Shown here piece by piece: positions 5,080-7,618 of a stretch of DNA of 7,618 nucleotides. The position numbers were made by a program, and so were the translations under genes. The notes under the pieces are model-generated. The model ran no database searches, had not been told where the DNA came from, and was given only the letters and a program-made list of their open reading frames with translations. Source of the DNA: Chloroflexota bacterium (GTDB lineage Bacteria > Chloroflexota > Anaerolineae > Promineifilales > Promineifilaceae); NCBI GenBank assembly GCA_008501785.1, contig QQUD01000887.1, positions 1-7,618 of the forward strand. Direction: 5' to 3'. Position 1 is the stretch's first letter. Each line of letters opens with the position of its first letter.

Positions 5080-6462
5080 TTATGCATCTGCGATTAGTTT
5101 GTCGACGGCTGCAGAGAGTTGGGCCATGTTGCGCACGGTGTAGACGGCGTCGGGGATGGGGGCGTAATGATGCATGTCGCTGTCATCGGTACCCCATTCA
5201 CGTTGAAATTCGGGACAGAGCCAAATGAGTTTACGAGCGCGGCGCTGCATGTCTTTGAGTAGATCGACACGAGCGGGATTGTAGTTGTTACGGCCGTCTC
5301 CCAAAATGACGACAGTGGAACGGCCGTTAATCGCATCCAACGAATTTTTATGAAATTGCTCCAGGCAAAAACCCAGGTCAGTGCCATAAGGGCGATACGG
5401 CAGCACCGACTGCAAAATCTCGGAGATTGCATCTGATGGATTGCCGCTAGTTGACAACGTGTCGCCAATCTCAACCAAGTCCCAATAATAAGCAAAACTG
5501 CGAGTCTTCGAAACCTGATCTTGCAGCTCATACACCAGTCGCAACATAAACTCAGCAATCGACCGCATTGATCCAGACACATCACAGAGCAGCACAATAC
5601 TTGGCTTCGTTTTCTTTTTCTTGAATTTGAGTTCAACCGGCACGCCACCGTAACGTTGATTGGCGCGAATAGTGCCTTTGGAATCAAATTTGCCTTTGGT
5701 GCCGCGTTTGCGCCGCAGAGCCGCACGACTGCGCAACTGTGTCACCAATCGCTGCACTTCTTTACGCAGCAGTTCCATTTCATCTTCAGACAAATTGTTA
5801 AATGATTTGTGCATCAGGTCAGAACCGTAAAGACCCTCGGGGCGATTGGCGCGGTCTTCGGCAATTTGGCGGCCCACGTTTTGGGCAACTTGCTCCGCCA
5901 ACGCTTCTTTATTAGCTTCTACCACACCCATCAATTTTTCAATCGCTTCCTGGCTCATGCCCATTTCTTGCAGCCGTTCATAAAGCTGCTGCATTTGTTC
6001 TTCAAGTTGCGAAAAACCCATTTCGCGCAGCATCCTGCGCGACACCCAGCGGGCTTCATTTTGGGAGTTAGCCCATTGAGCGCCAGCCCGGTTTGCCATG
6101 TCTTCAAGCTCTTCTTTGGTGGGGCCTTCGCCACTGGTCAGCCAATCCATCAGGTTTTGTAAGCGGCCGCTTAACGCCTGCAGCGCCATTTCGAGCATTT
6201 CCTGCTCATCAGGCGACAAATCATCCGTCGCATTTTGCATCGCTGGTCCGCCGCTGCCAAAATACAGTGGGAACAGCTCTTCAAAAACCGTGACATCTTC
6301 GGACTCTTTTACCAACGTAGCACGGAGTGACGTGCGAAAAATGTCTCGATTGGCTATTCCCAACGCATCCATTGCGTGCAGTGCATCCATTGATTCAGCC
6401 AATGACACCCGCACGCCCCCGGCGCGTAATCCTCTGATAAATTCAACGACTCGTTGATCCAT
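5080..6462 (-). CDS. CoxE-like VWA domain protein, partner of MoxR ATPase
   Basis: The protein has 460 residues. The ATG at 6462 follows GGGG with a seven-base spacer. Residues 1-70 (VEFIRGLRAGGVRVS to VFEELFPLYFG) are the N-terminal region typical of CoxE-like proteins. Residues 80-250 are strongly charged and helical, rich in Glu, Gln, Met and Leu, probably coiled coil. A basic segment (250-287, ending in KFKKKKTK) leads to the VWA domain at about 288-457. Its metal-ion-dependent adhesion site is complete: DVSGS (294-298), Thr361 in YGTDLG and Asp389 in LGDGRNN. No signal peptide or membrane segment is seen, so it is cytosolic. In the MoxR/VWA class the VWA protein recruits clients for the AAA+ partner, which remodels them or helps insert metal centres. 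The gene follows the MoxR gene on the same strand with 83 bases between. No CO dehydrogenase genes are here, so the client is unknown. Confidence 0.9.
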   Translation of the reverse strand: MDQRVVEFIRGLRAGGVRVSLAESMDALHAMDALGIANRDIFRTSLRATLVKESEDVTVFEELFPLYFGSGGPAMQNATDDLSPDEQEMLEMALQALSGRLQNLMDWLTSGEGPTKEELEDMANRAGAQWANSQNEARWVSRRMLREMGFSQLEEQMQQLYERLQEMGMSQEAIEKLMGVVEANKEALAEQVAQNVGRQIAEDRANRPEGLYGSDLMHKSFNNLSEDEMELLRKEVQRLVTQLRSRAALRRKRGTKGKFDSKGTIRANQRYGGVPVELKFKKKKTKPSIVLLCDVSGSMRSIAEFMLRLVYELQDQVSKTRSFAYYWDLVEIGDTLSTSGNPSDAISEILQSVLPYRPYGTDLGFCLEQFHKNSLDAINGRSTVVILGDGRNNYNPARVDLLKDMQRRARKLIWLCPEFQREWGTDDSDMHHYAPIPDAVYTVRNMAQLSAAVDKLIADA

Positions 6463-6478
6463 TTTTGAACCCCGTTGT

Positions 6479-6548
6479 CGGTAATCGGTAATCGGTGAAC
6501 GGTAATCGGTTTACTGCTTACCGATTACTGCTTACCGCTTGCCGCTTA
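6479..6548. repeat. 70-bp heptamer array with inverted halves between the MoxR and VWA genes
   Basis: Ten consecutive 7-base units can be drawn. The left half has CGGTAAT at 6479, 6486 and 6500, and variants at 6493 and 6507. The right half has CCGATTA at 6521, CTGCTTA at 6514 and 6528, and CCGCTTR at 6535 and 6542. CCGATTA is a rotation of the reverse complement of CGGTAAT, so orientation flips near 6511-6514. GTAATCGGT (6502-6510) and ACCGATTAC (6520-6528) form a perfect 9-bp stem with a 9-base loop. The last unit supplies the stop codon of the MoxR gene. In mRNA this would be a stable structure between the two cistrons. Confidence 0.85.
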
Positions 6549-7469
6549 CCGGTCATATCGACTGCGACGGCCGCCATCACCCATCATGCGTTTTGCTTTT
6601 TGCACGTCAGACTCGTATTTGAGCAGGACGGTGAGGGTGTTGGTGAGTGTTTTTTCATCGATGTTATCTGCATTGAGACTAACCAGGGCGCGCGCCCAAT
6701 CGAGCGTCTCGCTAATGCTGGGCATCTTGCGCAGGTCCATGTTGCGTAATTGATGGACAGTGGAGACGGCTTGTTTTGCCAATTCTGGGCGCAGGTCTGG
6801 TACTTTAAGCCTGACAATTTCTAGTTCTGCATCTTGTGTTGGGTAGCCAACATGGAGGAAGAGGCAGCGTCGTTTTAAGGCTTCGCTGAGTTCGCGGGTG
6901 TTGTTGCTAGTGAGAAGCACCATAGGCTGATGCTTGGCTGTGATCGTGCCAATTTCTGGCACACTTACTTGGAAATCACTGAGTACTTCTAACAAAAACG
7001 CCTCAAATTCGACATCGGCGCGATCAATTTCATCGATCAGTAAAACGACAGGTTCATCAGATGTAAGTGCGGTAAGAAGGGGGCGGGGCAGAAGGAAGTT
7101 TTCGGAGAAAAACACATCCTCTTCTTTTGCGAGTCGTTTGGCGGCAGTGGCTAAACTATCGACTTCGCCAAGCACATTGCGTAAGGTGTCACGCAGTAGC
7201 TGTGTGTAGAGCATTTGCTTGGCGTATTCCCATTCGTAAAGCGCTTTGCTTTCGTCTAGTCCTTCGTAACATTGCAGTCGTATCAGGGGCATATCGAGTG
7301 AGGCGGCCCATGCTTTTGCCAATTCTGTTTTACCAACACCGGCTGGACCTTCGGCAAGACTTGGCTTACAGAGCGCATGTGCCAGATAAACAACAGTTCC
7401 GATTTCTTCAGAAGCAATGTATTGCTGGCCTCCCAATTTCTGACGCACATCGGCAATATCTCTAAACAT
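6546..7469 (-). CDS. MoxR-family AAA+ ATPase (CoxD-like)
   Basis: The protein has 307 residues from ATG 7469, chosen because GGAG lies nine bases upstream; an in-frame ATG at 7484 adds five residues but has no ribosome site. Visible AAA+ features are: Walker A GPAGVGKT (41-48); Walker B VVLLIDEID (141-149) with Asp146 and Glu147; sensor 1 LLTSNN (185-190); basic ALKRRC (197-202), which supplies the arginine finger; and SISETLDWARAL (251-262), the sensor 2 region. The segment at 64-130 (RLQCYEGLDESKALYEW, then EDVFFSENFLLPRP) is typical of MoxR/CoxD proteins. These hexameric ATPases use ATP to remodel or mature client complexes, with a VWA partner encoded next to them, as here. It is the first visible gene of the pair. 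Its stop codon (TAA at 6548-6546) is formed by the last unit of the heptamer array, so the extreme C-terminus (DGGRRSRYDR) may have been altered by array growth. Confidence 0.93.
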   Translation of the reverse strand: MFRDIADVRQKLGGQQYIASEEIGTVVYLAHALCKPSLAEGPAGVGKTELAKAWAASLDMPLIRLQCYEGLDESKALYEWEYAKQMLYTQLLRDTLRNVLGEVDSLATAAKRLAKEEDVFFSENFLLPRPLLTALTSDEPVVLLIDEIDRADVEFEAFLLEVLSDFQVSVPEIGTITAKHQPMVLLTSNNTRELSEALKRRCLFLHVGYPTQDAELEIVRLKVPDLRPELAKQAVSTVHQLRNMDLRKMPSISETLDWARALVSLNADNIDEKTLTNTLTVLLKYESDVQKAKRMMGDGGRRSRYDR

Positions 7470-7569
7470 GATGTGATTCTCCATTTTTAAGCTTCAGAGG
7501 GTGCGCTGATCAGCCAGGCCCCTGTTAATTACAATTCCAAGTTTTATTGTTTTGTTTGGATTTGCGTTC

Positions 7570-7599
7570 ATTGTAGACAATTTTCATTTTAAAACGGAA
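7570..7599 (-). promoter_or_regulatory. Weak candidate promoter for the MoxR-VWA operon
   Basis: On the minus strand TACAAT (7575-7570) is a good -10 box. Eighteen bases upstream is TTCCGT (7599-7594), a poor -35 box. RNA would begin near 7563, about 95 bases before the ATG. The pair may instead be transcribed with a gene beyond the window. Confidence 0.25.
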
Positions 7600-7618
7600 C
7601 TTCCGGATCGCAAAGGAT
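7589..7618 (-). CDS. Possible last nine codons of an upstream gene ending in an SSB-like acidic tip
   Basis: Reading the minus strand from the window edge, one frame gives ILCDPEVPF followed by TAA (7591-7589). The ending Asp-Pro-Glu-Val-Pro-Phe resembles the acidic tip of single-stranded DNA-binding proteins (DDDIPF type), which binds repair and replication partners. Nine codons are far too few to prove a gene; this is a hint from one short motif at the sequence edge. Confidence 0.2.
   Translation of the reverse strand: MLCDPEVPF

Noticed and set aside
5094..5726. Long alternative minus-strand frame of 210 codons inside the VWA gene
   Set aside because: It is an out-of-phase shadow of the VWA domain, with Cys/Arg/Thr-rich content and no family resemblance or ribosome site.
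6479..6548. CRISPR array or iteron origin
   Set aside because: Units are 7 bases, degenerate and contiguous without spacers, and no cas, rep or dnaA gene is nearby.

Overview
The window reads as ordinary bacterial chromosome or MAG sequence, most likely from a filamentous or environmental Chloroflexota. This rests on the style of the proteins (a secreted amidase fragment with the PGHGWYW signature, the MoxR plus long VWA pair, the WYL plus GyrI-like pair) and on heptanucleotide tandem arrays between genes. Such arrays are also known from filamentous cyanobacteria (the STRR class), so the phylum is an inference and not a demonstrated fact.

Layout, left to right. 1-253 (minus): N-terminus of an exported N-acetylmuramoyl-L-alanine amidase-like protein. 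254-631: AT-rich, no gene visible. 632-1044 (plus): decayed tail-tube gene of the T4 gp19 family (phage tail or contractile injection system), carrying two in-frame stops and a frameshift, followed by a terminator-like hairpin. 1093-1566 (minus) and 1849-2811 (plus): a divergent pair of a GyrI-like small-molecule-binding protein and a WYL-domain transcription regulator. The region between them holds a promoter, two perfect inverted repeats and a heptamer array. 2888-4060 (minus) and 4179-5046 (plus): a divergent type II restriction-modification locus, made of a C5-cytosine methyltransferase and an NgoMIV-family endonuclease. The endonuclease gene is split by a one-base frameshift at about 4518-4526. 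A strong terminator (5055-5076) closes the locus. 5080-6462 and 6546-7469 (both minus): an operon of a MoxR-type AAA+ ATPase followed by a CoxE-like VWA protein, separated by a 70-bp heptamer array that flips orientation in its middle.

How the parts work together. The methyltransferase would protect the site that the endonuclease cuts. An 18-bp inverted repeat sits inside the spacer of the predicted methyltransferase promoter and against the -35 region of the predicted endonuclease promoter, so one regulator could control both. With the endonuclease frameshifted as written, the locus may now act as methylation only. The WYL regulator probably controls its divergent GyrI-like neighbour. The MoxR ATPase and VWA protein are expected to form a chaperone-like remodelling pair.

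I see no rRNA, tRNA, CRISPR array or intact mobile element. I do not claim a wholly new system. The most useful observations are the shared operator in the restriction-modification locus, the single-base lesion in the endonuclease, the fossil tail-tube gene, and the two heptamer arrays with the same inverted layout.
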